From Fictibacillus sp. FJAT-27399 (GTDB lineage Bacteria > Bacillota > Bacilli > Bacillales > Fictibacillaceae): DNA of 64,000 bases. Location of the stretch: assembly GCF_001510655.1 (NCBI RefSeq), contig NZ_LMVC01000005.1, positions 263,510 through 327,509 of the forward strand. Direction: 5' to 3'. How positions within the stretch are numbered: position 1 is the first letter of the stretch; every line of letters starts with the position of its first letter. Shown one piece after another: positions 52,655 to 61,579 of this stretch. Position numbers and translations under genes: made by a program. The notes under the pieces are model-generated. The model was not told the DNA's origin. It did no database searches and was given only the letters and a program-made list of their open reading frames with translations.

Positions 52655-54187
52655 CTATTTTAATTTTTTTATACCAAATACTTTTTCTAACTTGCTATAC
52701 GCATATGATAAAAGTTCCTCTTCATTTTCCAGTTTGTTTTTTTTGAAAAATGTTTTAATTGATTTGATCATAATATCATAGACCTGTTTTTCTTTTTGAG
52801 AAAAATTTATTTCAACATATTCTTCCTTATTTTGTTCTAAATCTTTTATGGCTTTTTTTTGTTTTTTTAAGTTCACCAAGACTTCTTTAGCTTTTTTTTC
52901 AGTTTCCCCGGTAAGATTATTTTTGTTATTATTTATTTTTTTTTCTAATGTTGATACTCTTTCCTCAATTTCTTTCTTTTTTAATGACACAACTTCCATA
53001 GGAATTAGTTCTTTTAAATTGTTGATAGATTCCAGAAGTTTATTCGACTTATCTATTTCTTTATGCACAGAATTATTTTGAGAAGTTTGATTTGCAATTT
53101 TATCCAAATTCTTCCCTATTTTTTCTCGTAGATTCTGGTATAGCTTCTTCCGAGCACTATTACTTTCAAAGTTATCACGGGCAGAAGTAGGAATTAATTC
53201 TTCATCAAAAACATAGATTTCTCCTGCGAACCAAGATGACAAAAATTGTCTTCCAGAAGAGAATAGTGCGTTTGTTATTAAATCATTACTACCTATTCTA
53301 AATCCTTTATAAAATAGCCTCACATTTTTAACTAAATCATTTTGAATAGCCTTTGAATTATTTCCATTTTTGGTCACCCACCCATAAGCTAATAGTTTTT
53401 GGTTGGATGACTCTTCGTCAAATACTTCAAAAAAACGTAAACCTGATAATCCATCAGAATTTGAATACGGCTTAAATATTTTTTTGTTATTCAAGAAAAT
53501 CTCTATAGTTTTGTAATCAGTCAGATTATCTACTAATTTTTCAGAAATTATAGAACCTAATGTAAATTGCTCTTTCTGAAATTCAATAGGCATTACTTCA
53601 GCTATATAGTTTTGAACTCTTTCTATATTTAATAAGTCATTTGCATCTTCCTTTATATCATGTAATATTACTTGCGTATAATGAGAATTACTTTGTTCCG
53701 GATATTCCTCAATAATTGTATGTTCTTTAATTAGTTCATTTAAAGGATAATTTTCGCCTACCTTTTTTCCTTCAATAACCTTTTTCAACATTCTTGAAGC
53801 AGAAAACATTATTTTATACTGATATGGAACACCATATTTAGTAGTAATTACTTCCAAATCATTAGCAACACTTAATCCTGCTAATTTACCTATACCTCTA
53901 AACCCAGTATTTTTAGTTGTTATTTTTTCAGAATAACCAAAATATCTATACTTTTCGACTGTATTTCTATCCATTCCTATTCCCGTATCATGTATGATAA
54001 TTGAGTTATTTTCAATTTTAATTCGGATTTCCTCAGTACCTCGAACTCCTAATTCCCTAAGGTTTTTTATAGCATCATAACCATTTTGAATGTATTCCCT
54101 TATAATATCTAAATTATTTGGATATAAACCAGTTGTTAATACTTCTAGGACATATCCAAATACATGATCAGTATTACTTGTTTTCAT
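52655..54187 (-). CDS. Hsp90-like (GHKL) ATPase, head of the drmAB operon
   Basis: A 510-residue protein with a Bergerat-fold ATPase domain. Motif N is REYIQNGYDAI (about 30-40), G1 is DTGIGM (about 70), and G2 is GFRGIGKLAG (about 96-105). Middle transducer-like strands follow. The C-terminal 150 residues are a strongly charged coiled coil (KKKEIEERVSTLEKKINNNK and on). GHKL ATPases dimerise on ATP and act as clamps or chaperones; MutL/MORC/Hsp90-like members are known in R-M-type operons. AAGGAGG precedes ATG 54187. A TATAAT box lies at 54216-54221. Confidence 0.85.
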   Translation of the reverse strand: MKTSNTDHVFGYVLEVLTTGLYPNNLDIIREYIQNGYDAIKNLRELGVRGTEEIRIKIENNSIIIHDTGIGMDRNTVEKYRYFGYSEKITTKNTGFRGIGKLAGLSVANDLEVITTKYGVPYQYKIMFSASRMLKKVIEGKKVGENYPLNELIKEHTIIEEYPEQSNSHYTQVILHDIKEDANDLLNIERVQNYIAEVMPIEFQKEQFTLGSIISEKLVDNLTDYKTIEIFLNNKKIFKPYSNSDGLSGLRFFEVFDEESSNQKLLAYGWVTKNGNNSKAIQNDLVKNVRLFYKGFRIGSNDLITNALFSSGRQFLSSWFAGEIYVFDEELIPTSARDNFESNSARKKLYQNLREKIGKNLDKIANQTSQNNSVHKEIDKSNKLLESINNLKELIPMEVVSLKKKEIEERVSTLEKKINNNKNNLTGETEKKAKEVLVNLKKQKKAIKDLEQNKEEYVEINFSQKEKQVYDIMIKSIKTFFKKNKLENEEELLSYAYSKLEKVFGIKKLK

Positions 54188-54215
54188 TTAAAAATCCTCC
54201 TTAATAACTCTTATG

Positions 54216-54267
54216 ATTATACAGTATTTTACTAATCCTCACTATGTAATATCGAAACTTGTAATAT
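54216..54267 (-). promoter_or_regulatory. Candidate promoter and direct repeats of the drmAB operon
   Basis: A TATAAT box (54216-54221) lies 28 bases before the Hsp90-like gene start, but the -35 is poor. Two copies of ATATTACA on the minus strand (54245-54252 and 54260-54267), 15 bases apart, sit upstream and could bind a regulator. Confidence 0.5.
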
Positions 54268-54346
54268 TTTCGTGTATTTATTTGTTCATTTCTTTAATAT
54301 ATTTATTTATTTTTGCTTTTTCTTCGAACTCATTTAGCTAAAAAAA

Positions 54347-54376
54347 AAGCTCTTCCATAAAGGAAGAGAGCTTTAA
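54347..54376 (-). terminator. Terminator of the upstream defence operon
   Basis: On the minus strand AAAGCTCTCTTCC pairs with GGAAGAGCTTT, followed by nine Ts. It separates the radical SAM operon (61411-54394) from the Hsp90-DrmAB operon (54187-42716). Confidence 0.87.
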
Positions 54377-54393
54377 TATTTATTATTTAATAT

Positions 54394-56283
54394 TTATAAT
54401 ATTGATTGATAGTTTCCATAAACTTTACGGAAAGTATTTGCAACTTTTGTTTCGCCATAAATATTAACTGAACCACCTAATACCTTTGTATTTATACGTT
54501 GCATAAAACTTTCAAGTCTAGTATAGTCTTCTATTTTTAAATCTCGATCAGGATCTTTATCTTTAAGTTGTTTTTTTAAATAGTTAAAGAAGGGTAGAAG
54601 TTTACCATTTAAATGCTGCAGATCAAAATCATTTTCACTAATATAATCCTGATACATATCAAAAACCTGTGTTGATGGAACTGGCGTAAATAACATTGGT
54701 ATTACGGATCCAACTCTTTCAGATGCATATAACGCAGTATCATATACTTCTTCTATATCTTCTCCAGGTAAACCAAACATAACAAATGCATTTATATTTT
54801 GCCTTCTTGGATCATAACCTACTTCGGTAAGTGCTTGAAGAAGCGCTTCAAACCTCTTCAGATTACTATTCCAAGATCTATTCCATCGAGCATTAGTTTC
54901 TTTTTTTATGGTCTCTAAGGGAAGGTAAATTCTTTCAAAGCCAGCTTGATGCATTAAATAAACCACTTCTGGAACGCCTACTAAATATAATCCAAGACTA
55001 CATTCAGCTTCATTTTCGAAATCTAGTTCATGTCTACCATTATCTTTATAAACTTTTCTAAGAATTACTTCATCAGTATCTGCAATTAAAAGTTTTACTA
55101 AATCTCCATCTTGTTTAATAACTTCTACTGCACCTTGTGTTAAGTCTTCATCTACAGAAAAGTTCAGTACCTTTTTATCTTCACTTTTTATACTTTTTTC
55201 GCCTTGTTCTAATTTTAATTTATATTCACTTTCTACTGTAAACGTAGCTATAATTCTGTCTTCTTCTCTAAGTTTCAATAAGTACCTTTTTCTATCACTC
55301 ATTGCAACACCTATTTCTATTCCTTCAGGTGCAAACAATTTAATACCATGCAGTGATTTATCTGCCATAACTGCTTTTATAATATTTTTAAATTCTTGCA
55401 TTTTCATCAAAAGATTATCTTCATAGAAGCAAAAGACCCTAGTACCTTGTCGGAATAACTCTCTTATTTCTTCCATAACATCCTCTAACGTTCTATTGCT
55501 TACTTTAGTTCCGTCATTGAGAATATTTGATGCGCAATATGCACAAATATGTGGGCATCCTCTTGAAGTAGTTAAAATAGTGTACGGCGGCTTTTCACTA
55601 TCTGGATATAAATCTAATGCTAAACTCTTATTGGATGCATGTTTTATTTCATTGTATACAATTAGATGATTTGACATCTGTTCTTCGTTATTTAAATCTA
55701 ATTGATCACCTTTAATTACTAAAGGGGTAATTCCAAGTTTAGTTTGGGGATGATTGTATTTATGTGTCAATGTAGGGTATATACCACCTACTCTAACTTT
55801 TGCATCAGGAAAAATACTTAAAGCAGCTTGAATAACATCATGAGTACTTTCCCACCAATATGTCATTATAGATGTAACCCATATTTCTATTTCTTGATAT
55901 TCTTTAATTTTTACATCTTGCTTTAGCTCATCTAAACGCTGTTCCAGTACAAATCTTGGCATTCCAAAAATATATTTCCATTTTTCATTACTGTTGAGCT
56001 TATACCCATTAGGTTCATTTCGTTCAATATTAGTCCCTAGAACCACAACTGACTTCTTTTCTTTCCTCACTGCATCATAACTTTCAAAATCTACAGTTTT
56101 ACCAATAACTCCACTATCTTCCCCGTAAGGGTTTAAACAATCAAATAATTTTAAGTCATAGCCTTCTTCACGAAGCCATGTGGCAACTTTTAGCAAACCA
56201 TGTGGCATACTCCATCTAGCCCAATACTGAGTATCATATACTGGCGGATTGATAAGAATTGCTAATTTATTTCTTTTATTCAT
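54394..56283 (-). CDS. B12-binding-type radical SAM enzyme in defence island
   Basis: A 629-residue radical SAM protein. The N-terminal 220 residues look like a cobalamin-binding domain (KLAILINPPVYDTQYWARWS, then KVRVGGIYPTLTHKY). The [4Fe-4S] motif CxxxCxxC is intact in TTSRGCPHICAYCAS near residue 243. A beta-rich insert of about 100 residues (about 325-425) is unusual. The barrel ends FVMFGLPGED and then FTPVPSTQVF. It could transfer a methyl or other carbon group; the substrate is unknown, and DNA or tRNA are inferences. It overlaps the degenerate paralogue upstream by 4 bases. Confidence 0.87.
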   Translation of the reverse strand: MNKRNKLAILINPPVYDTQYWARWSMPHGLLKVATWLREEGYDLKLFDCLNPYGEDSGVIGKTVDFESYDAVRKEKKSVVVLGTNIERNEPNGYKLNSNEKWKYIFGMPRFVLEQRLDELKQDVKIKEYQEIEIWVTSIMTYWWESTHDVIQAALSIFPDAKVRVGGIYPTLTHKYNHPQTKLGITPLVIKGDQLDLNNEEQMSNHLIVYNEIKHASNKSLALDLYPDSEKPPYTILTTSRGCPHICAYCASNILNDGTKVSNRTLEDVMEEIRELFRQGTRVFCFYEDNLLMKMQEFKNIIKAVMADKSLHGIKLFAPEGIEIGVAMSDRKRYLLKLREEDRIIATFTVESEYKLKLEQGEKSIKSEDKKVLNFSVDEDLTQGAVEVIKQDGDLVKLLIADTDEVILRKVYKDNGRHELDFENEAECSLGLYLVGVPEVVYLMHQAGFERIYLPLETIKKETNARWNRSWNSNLKRFEALLQALTEVGYDPRRQNINAFVMFGLPGEDIEEVYDTALYASERVGSVIPMLFTPVPSTQVFDMYQDYISENDFDLQHLNGKLLPFFNYLKKQLKDKDPDRDLKIEDYTRLESFMQRINTKVLGGSVNIYGETKVANTFRKVYGNYQSIL

Positions 56284-57605
56284 AGGATCCCAACTTTCTT
56301 GCTTAAGCTTTTTCTTAAAGAAATACTTGTGTGTGAATCATCAAAAAAATTAAAAGCACTTCCGTTCCTTTTTTCATTTAAGAAAGCTGCATGTTGGTAA
56401 AAATCTTTGTAATCTGTTCTACTTATCCCGTTAATTTCAGCAAAAGGAAACAAGTGTGGTGATATTTTATCTAAACCTAAGTCATTAATAGCTTTTTTAT
56501 ATTCAACCGTTCCTGGCACTGGTGTATATGGTTTCGGTATTAATGAACCACATGTTTCTAATATATTAAAACTATGTCTAAACATAGACTCAAGTTCATC
56601 GTCAGGGGTTCCTATCATTAAGAATCCTGCTAAATTACCTGATGCTATCTTTTTAATTGGGTTAAATTTTACTAGGTCATAATAAGCTTTTTTATAACTA
56701 TCAAGATTTAACTCATTATTAGTAGCGTCATATTCCAAAAAAAACGACCTAAACCCATTTCTTATCATTTTTTGATATATATCTCCCTTTGCCTTAGAGG
56801 GATCAATACCACATAATCCATGGATATTAATATTTATATTGTTATATTCAATATAATCTAGTAATTCATTCAAAATAAATGAATCTTCATTAAAAATATC
56901 ATGTTCAAAAATAACTATATTCTTAATTTTACTTTCTAATAAGCTATTAATCTGTTTTTGAATGTTATTTATAGTATTGGTTTGAGTATATTTAATTCCT
57001 CCAAAACTAAGTTCTTTGTTATCATTTAAAAGTTTTGTAGTTTCTTGAGAATATATACTAAAATCTTGAATTGTATCTGTGAAATCGAAGAAATCATTAA
57101 CAATTATATCTGCACCTATTTTTTTTGCTTCTTCTGTTTCTATTGTCGGAAATGCTCCAATAAGACTAATTTTTATTTCTGGAAAATAAGTTCTAAACAA
57201 AGGTATTATTCTTATAATTGGTTCGTACCAATAGGATGTTAAAGAAGTAATCACAATATGGTTTGGCTTCCACACCGAAGACATTTTATCGAGATTTTTT
57301 GTAATTTTATCTAATGGTGTTCCATATAATCGAGTCTTATAGTTAATACCATTTATATGTTTTAAATTATAATCTTTATTTGGGACTCGACCGTTTTCAT
57401 CTGGTAACATAAAGTCCAATAATTCAACTTTGCAACCTAATACTTCTTTTAGTTTATTACTTAAAAGAAGTAGGTCACTTGGCTGATTCCATTTTAACCA
57501 TGCATACCTTACTTCTGATACTGGTGGATTTACCAACAGTATCTCATCACCTGCACTAATAGATTGTAGCCATTGACTAGGTGAAAGAATTTCCAATATT
57601 TTCAC
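56280..57605 (-). CDS. Radical-SAM-like protein lacking the iron-sulfur cysteines
   Basis: A 441-residue paralogue of the radical SAM enzyme that follows it. It shares the N-terminal cobalamin-type domain (EILLVNPPVSEVRYAWLKWN, then KISLIGAFPTIETEE) and the C-terminal barrel end (GFLMIGTPDDELE, then PKPYTPVPGTVEYKK). The CxxxCxxC motif is absent: only three scattered Cys remain, in LGCK, LCGI and TCGS. It is therefore probably a non-catalytic partner or substrate-binding subunit. Overlap by 4 bases with the active enzyme supports a heterodimer. It starts 5 bases after the MORC-like ATPase gene. The start (GTG 57605 or TTG 57596) is uncertain. Confidence 0.8.
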   Translation of the reverse strand: MKILEILSPSQWLQSISAGDEILLVNPPVSEVRYAWLKWNQPSDLLLLSNKLKEVLGCKVELLDFMLPDENGRVPNKDYNLKHINGINYKTRLYGTPLDKITKNLDKMSSVWKPNHIVITSLTSYWYEPIIRIIPLFRTYFPEIKISLIGAFPTIETEEAKKIGADIIVNDFFDFTDTIQDFSIYSQETTKLLNDNKELSFGGIKYTQTNTINNIQKQINSLLESKIKNIVIFEHDIFNEDSFILNELLDYIEYNNININIHGLCGIDPSKAKGDIYQKMIRNGFRSFFLEYDATNNELNLDSYKKAYYDLVKFNPIKKIASGNLAGFLMIGTPDDELESMFRHSFNILETCGSLIPKPYTPVPGTVEYKKAINDLGLDKISPHLFPFAEINGISRTDYKDFYQHAAFLNEKRNGSAFNFFDDSHTSISLRKSLSKKVGIL

Positions 57606-57610
57606 CCTTT

Positions 57611-59575
57611 CTATACTTTCTTAGTGACTAATTTAATATAAGTAATCAAATTTTCTTGTGGTAAATCTGAAGCTACTGTAGCTAGACAATGTTTTATATA
57701 AGTGTTATCTCCCATACTTGATCTTAAGGGATGTTCCCAATTCACATATATTTTTTTAGCTTTTGAATTTACTTCGCAGAATAAATTAGAGTTTTTTGCC
57801 TTTTTATAATTAATTTCAAAATTTATGCCCCTAATATTTATGTTTCTTTTCCAAATATCTGCATTCTTATTTAAGAGTATACGTTTGTTACCATTGTCAA
57901 TTTTGTAATCATCCTTAATATCTTCCACAACATTTACCTCATATGAAGCGAGCTTTCCCTCCGCTTTATACTGTATAGCTGGTGATAGAGTCATTTCATA
58001 CGATTTTTTCTCTTTAAAGAACCTGGCTTCAATGTCTGGGTTATTAATAGCCATTTCACCAATAATCATTGCTGCTTCTCTAATAGCTGCTCTTTGACCT
58101 TCATATTTTTTCTTGAAATTGTTGATACTAGCATTAATTTCACTTCTTAATATAATTGAATCGATTACATCTTTTAACGGTCCTCTTAGCCTATCGACTT
58201 CTTCACCAATAAGATATTCTTTAAGATAATTATAAATTTTACTTTCTTTATAAAAACCTTCTCTACCCGGGTTTATATCTTCAATTGCATTTGTACCTTT
58301 TAAGATGTTAATCTCACCAGAAATTTGACTAAGAGCCACTTTAGAAGAACCTGTTAATTTTTTATCCAAGTCAAAAAATGTAGGTTCACCAATAGCTACT
58401 CCCTTTACTCTTATAAGAATGCCACGTGATTCTGCAGGGAATATTGTTGAAGATTGACCTATTAAAAACCCCTTTATTTCATATAAGTCTTCAGTAAGGT
58501 CAATCTTTTTAATTATATCCTTATCAAATTCCATTGATAGCTTTTCAGAAGGTTGTATAATTTGTCTCTCGAGTGGGGCGGAAAATGTAATGTCACCTAG
58601 ATTATAAAAAACATTCAAAACATATCCTTTATCTACTCCATCAATTTCTTCTTTAATAAATTCTGATAATTCTGACGGTATATTTTTATGAACATTGGAA
58701 TTGATAGGTATTATCCTACTTAAACTCCATAAAAACTGGTCAATACCGCTATAACTTTCTATATTACGAGCCCCTTTTTTCCCCCTTTTTTGTAACTCGT
58801 TTTGAACAAAATCTTTGATATTAGTTAGTCGAATTTTCGTATAAGACATTGATTTTTCGTTTGCATTTACTTCTTTAAAGGATACCTCACAAAAGTTCTC
58901 AATATCTTCCAAGCTTTTAGCTGAATCTAGAGAAAATAATCTATCGAAATTAATAGTAGCTTTAAGTTCAACACTTGAAGAATCAAAGTTATACCATATT
59001 TTTAAACGTGTTAATGGTTGTTTAATTTTTACAACTAAACCATTAATTTCTGTTTCAACAGTATTATCATACTCATCTGTTACCTTATCAATTGTTAAAT
59101 ATTTTAAAACTGATAAGTCACCAAGATGTTCTAATAAATAATCAGAACTTTGTATTACTGTTTGATTTATTGAATCTATTTGAAAATAGGAGTTTATTCT
59201 ACCGGACCTTTTTGTAACAACTTCAAGACTCTGGCAATATCTTGCTGGAGCAAGAAAACCAATCCCTTTTCCACCAATTCTAGGTCTACCCAACTTTGTA
59301 AAATCACTTTTAGTAGAACTTTTCCCTATCCTAATGTATTCTTTTATAAATTCAAGCGGATTCATTCCATGTCCATCATCTTCTATTGATAAATGCTTAA
59401 AGTTATCTGCGAAATTTAAATAAACATTCTTAGCATCTGCGTCATATGAATTAGAAATAATTTCCTTTATAGCCTTAACAAATGGTTGATACACGCCTGA
59501 CAATTCTCTTAAAACAGAAGGGCTAATTCCACCAAACCGTGTCCCCAGGTTTTTACTTTTTTCCTTTACTTTCAT
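57611..59575 (-). CDS. MORC/Hsp90-like (GHKL) ATPase
   Basis: A 654-residue GHKL ATPase. It has motif N as KEIISNSYDADA (about 35-46), G1 as EDDGHGM (about 60-66), and G2 as RIGGKGIGFLAPAR (about 92-105). A transducer-type S5 region follows, then a middle domain and a C-terminal strand-rich part (YEVNVVEDIKDDYKI). It differs from the 510-residue GHKL protein of the next operon in length and C-terminus. ATG 59575 follows GGAGG by 6 bases and overlaps the end of the 293-residue gene by 23 bases. MORC-like ATPases are known with helicases and nucleases in bacterial defence operons. Confidence 0.85.
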   Translation of the reverse strand: MKVKEKSKNLGTRFGGISPSVLRELSGVYQPFVKAIKEIISNSYDADAKNVYLNFADNFKHLSIEDDGHGMNPLEFIKEYIRIGKSSTKSDFTKLGRPRIGGKGIGFLAPARYCQSLEVVTKRSGRINSYFQIDSINQTVIQSSDYLLEHLGDLSVLKYLTIDKVTDEYDNTVETEINGLVVKIKQPLTRLKIWYNFDSSSVELKATINFDRLFSLDSAKSLEDIENFCEVSFKEVNANEKSMSYTKIRLTNIKDFVQNELQKRGKKGARNIESYSGIDQFLWSLSRIIPINSNVHKNIPSELSEFIKEEIDGVDKGYVLNVFYNLGDITFSAPLERQIIQPSEKLSMEFDKDIIKKIDLTEDLYEIKGFLIGQSSTIFPAESRGILIRVKGVAIGEPTFFDLDKKLTGSSKVALSQISGEINILKGTNAIEDINPGREGFYKESKIYNYLKEYLIGEEVDRLRGPLKDVIDSIILRSEINASINNFKKKYEGQRAAIREAAMIIGEMAINNPDIEARFFKEKKSYEMTLSPAIQYKAEGKLASYEVNVVEDIKDDYKIDNGNKRILLNKNADIWKRNINIRGINFEINYKKAKNSNLFCEVNSKAKKIYVNWEHPLRSSMGDNTYIKHCLATVASDLPQENLITYIKLVTKKV

Positions 59576-60434
59576 TTGTATCCTCCAAATCAAATACTAA
59601 AAGTGAGCCTGCATTGTAATTTTTTATTCCGTAAATTAATATATACTTTTCATTAATTGACCCTAAACATAAATCATACGCTTTGTTTGGATTTGTTAAT
59701 ATCCTGGTTAAGCTATCTTTTAGAGAATATATAACTAAATTATTCTCATTATTAACCCAAACAATTTTATCTTTATTTATCAGCGCATCCATTAAATTGG
59801 TATTTTGTAATAAATTATTACTTCTTATCGAAAAATCACCATCTATGGTGTTTGATACCTTTTTCAAATTTTCAAGACGCAAACTTTTCATTATATTTAT
59901 TTGATTATCTGTAAGATAAATAGACTGATTTTGATCAAAAAAGTATAGAGTGTTTCCTATGGATCCTTTAAACCAATTTTTCTTAAAAGGTGATAGATTT
60001 ATTTCAGAACCATATAATTTTACGTCTGTTGTAATTTTACCGGTTTCAAGGTTTATGAAATCTTTTCCGACCTTGAAATATCCCTCTTGATTTATATAAG
60101 GAATCTTATATTTTTCATATAAAAAGTTACCTTTAGTTCTCCATTGAAGTTCTTTATTTAAAAAATTATATGCAACCAAGTTTGTTAAATTAATATGCGA
60201 CCTAGCATCTTGTAGCCTACCAATTATTATTGAATCCTTATAAAAACCCAATATAACATTTGCTGACGTAGGTATATCAAAGGAATACCTTTTATCAGCT
60301 AAACTTTGAATTAAGAGTTTCCGGTGTCCAGAATTTTTAATAAGTAAAAATAGATATTCGCCTCGAAGTGCTGCCCACCTAGAGATATCCCAATAACTAG
60401 GGAAGCTCCCTTTCCAAACTACTTTCAAACTCAC
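59553..60434 (-). CDS. Orphan protein of the defence operon, possibly beta-propeller
   Basis: A 293-residue protein I do not recognise. It is rich in short strands with aromatic and Gly turns (GEYLFLLIKNSGHRKLLIQ, SANVILGFYKDSIIIG, NTLYFFDQNQSIYL, EKYILIYGIKNYNAGSLLVF). Such strands repeat every 40-50 residues, as in a beta-propeller. The N-terminal VWKGSFPSYWDISRWAAL is distinctive. It sits between the DGQHR gene (5 bases) and the MORC-like ATPase (overlap), so it is a true operon member. A recognition or scaffold part is a guess. Confidence 0.7.
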   Translation of the reverse strand: MSLKVVWKGSFPSYWDISRWAALRGEYLFLLIKNSGHRKLLIQSLADKRYSFDIPTSANVILGFYKDSIIIGRLQDARSHINLTNLVAYNFLNKELQWRTKGNFLYEKYKIPYINQEGYFKVGKDFINLETGKITTDVKLYGSEINLSPFKKNWFKGSIGNTLYFFDQNQSIYLTDNQINIMKSLRLENLKKVSNTIDGDFSIRSNNLLQNTNLMDALINKDKIVWVNNENNLVIYSLKDSLTRILTNPNKAYDLCLGSINEKYILIYGIKNYNAGSLLVFDLEDTNESKGKK

Positions 60435-60439
60435 TTGTA

Positions 60440-61411
60440 TCAGTCCTTAAATATCATAGAATCAAGTTCATTTTTGATTAAATCTGCACCATGTCTGCCA
60501 GAATAACCTTTAAAATCACCGTTACTCATCCAATTTACTTTAGATATTTTCACCAAATACATTTTAAGTTTTTCTTTATCTAACCCTTCTTTCTTTTCGT
60601 TAAAACAATTAGGAATCAAAAACCCTCCTAATTTACTTAATGCTAAAGTTCCTATGGATTTAGTTAATAGAGAGTTTTTCTTACCTACCCACGCATCTGG
60701 CCATATTTCTGATACTACACCCCAAAAATCTATTGCAATTCTATACTTTTGATGGAATCCTAAAACTTTAACTTCACCCGCTTGTAATAATTCAATAAGA
60801 GAACTCCTTAAAGATTGCAACGAAACAGGTCTCTTTGTCCCTCTCGCACCCACAAGGTTTACATTTTGAAACCAAGGACTGTTTTTATCTGATTCAAGTT
60901 TAATTGCTATTTGAGAATACTCATCATTTTTTCTCCCTAAAAAATGCACATGACTCATAGAAACCTTTTTTTGTTCCCTATTAATTGTAATAAATAGCTC
61001 CTGTTCTAGGTCGTCTGCAATATTATCAAAAAGCATAAAAGGTATTTTTATATCTTCTTTATAAAATTCTATTATTCCAAGACTTCTATGTTGACCATCT
61101 ACAATTGATAAACATTCATTTGTAGGGAATTTTACAAATCCATAATCCTTAGAAATCTCTTCAAAATCAACCGGATTTTTTGCATTTAGTAATATCGGTG
61201 TCGAAAAAGCAGAACTACTATTTTTTAAATATTTTGCAAAAGACTCTGCTCGTCTAAGGTCAGGAGGTCTTTGATAACCCAGTCTATCATTTTGAGGAGG
61301 ATAATGGTCTGAATATAATAAGACACTTGCTTCTTCCTTCGTCATATACCCTATGTAAGTAGTTGTATTTTTTTGTACAGTTTTGATAACTCGCAATGAA
61401 ATACTTTTCAT
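60440..61411 (-). CDS. DGQHR-domain (DndB-like) protein
   Basis: A 323-residue protein with the motif VDGQHRSLGIIEF (about residues 110-122), the mark of the DGQHR family that includes DndB of phosphorothioate DNA modification and DpdB-like proteins. N-terminal QRPPDLRRAESFAKYL and later TINREQKKVSMSHVHFL are also typical. DndB represses dnd operons and binds DNA, so it may regulate this operon or help in a base or backbone modification. TAGGAGGGG precedes ATG 61411. It is the first gene of the radical SAM operon. Confidence 0.87.
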   Translation of the reverse strand: MKSISLRVIKTVQKNTTTYIGYMTKEEASVLLYSDHYPPQNDRLGYQRPPDLRRAESFAKYLKNSSSAFSTPILLNAKNPVDFEEISKDYGFVKFPTNECLSIVDGQHRSLGIIEFYKEDIKIPFMLFDNIADDLEQELFITINREQKKVSMSHVHFLGRKNDEYSQIAIKLESDKNSPWFQNVNLVGARGTKRPVSLQSLRSSLIELLQAGEVKVLGFHQKYRIAIDFWGVVSEIWPDAWVGKKNSLLTKSIGTLALSKLGGFLIPNCFNEKKEGLDKEKLKMYLVKISKVNWMSNGDFKGYSGRHGADLIKNELDSMIFKD

Positions 61412-61579
61412 ATTCCCCTCCTAAAGCTTCTTCCCTTAATAGTATATCAAACTTATGTAACAGTGACATTGGTATTTGTGATTTTTTCTCCATTTCTTAC
61501 CTATTTTTAATAATTACGATTAGCACAAAACTGCCAATTTAGTTGAATACAATTGAAATTCTGGAAAAACCCTTGACCT

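Noticed and set aside
42716-61411. Calling the island a standard DISARM system
   Set aside because: No DNA methyltransferase, DrmC, DrmD or DrmE is recognised in the operons, and half the genes are not DISARM components. Only the drmA and drmB core fits.
61287-61493. 68-residue open frame upstream of the DGQHR gene (MEKKSQIPMSLLHKFD)
   Set aside because: It runs over the ribosome-binding site and the first codons of the DGQHR gene and its own start signal is weak. A short leader peptide cannot be excluded, but evidence is too thin.
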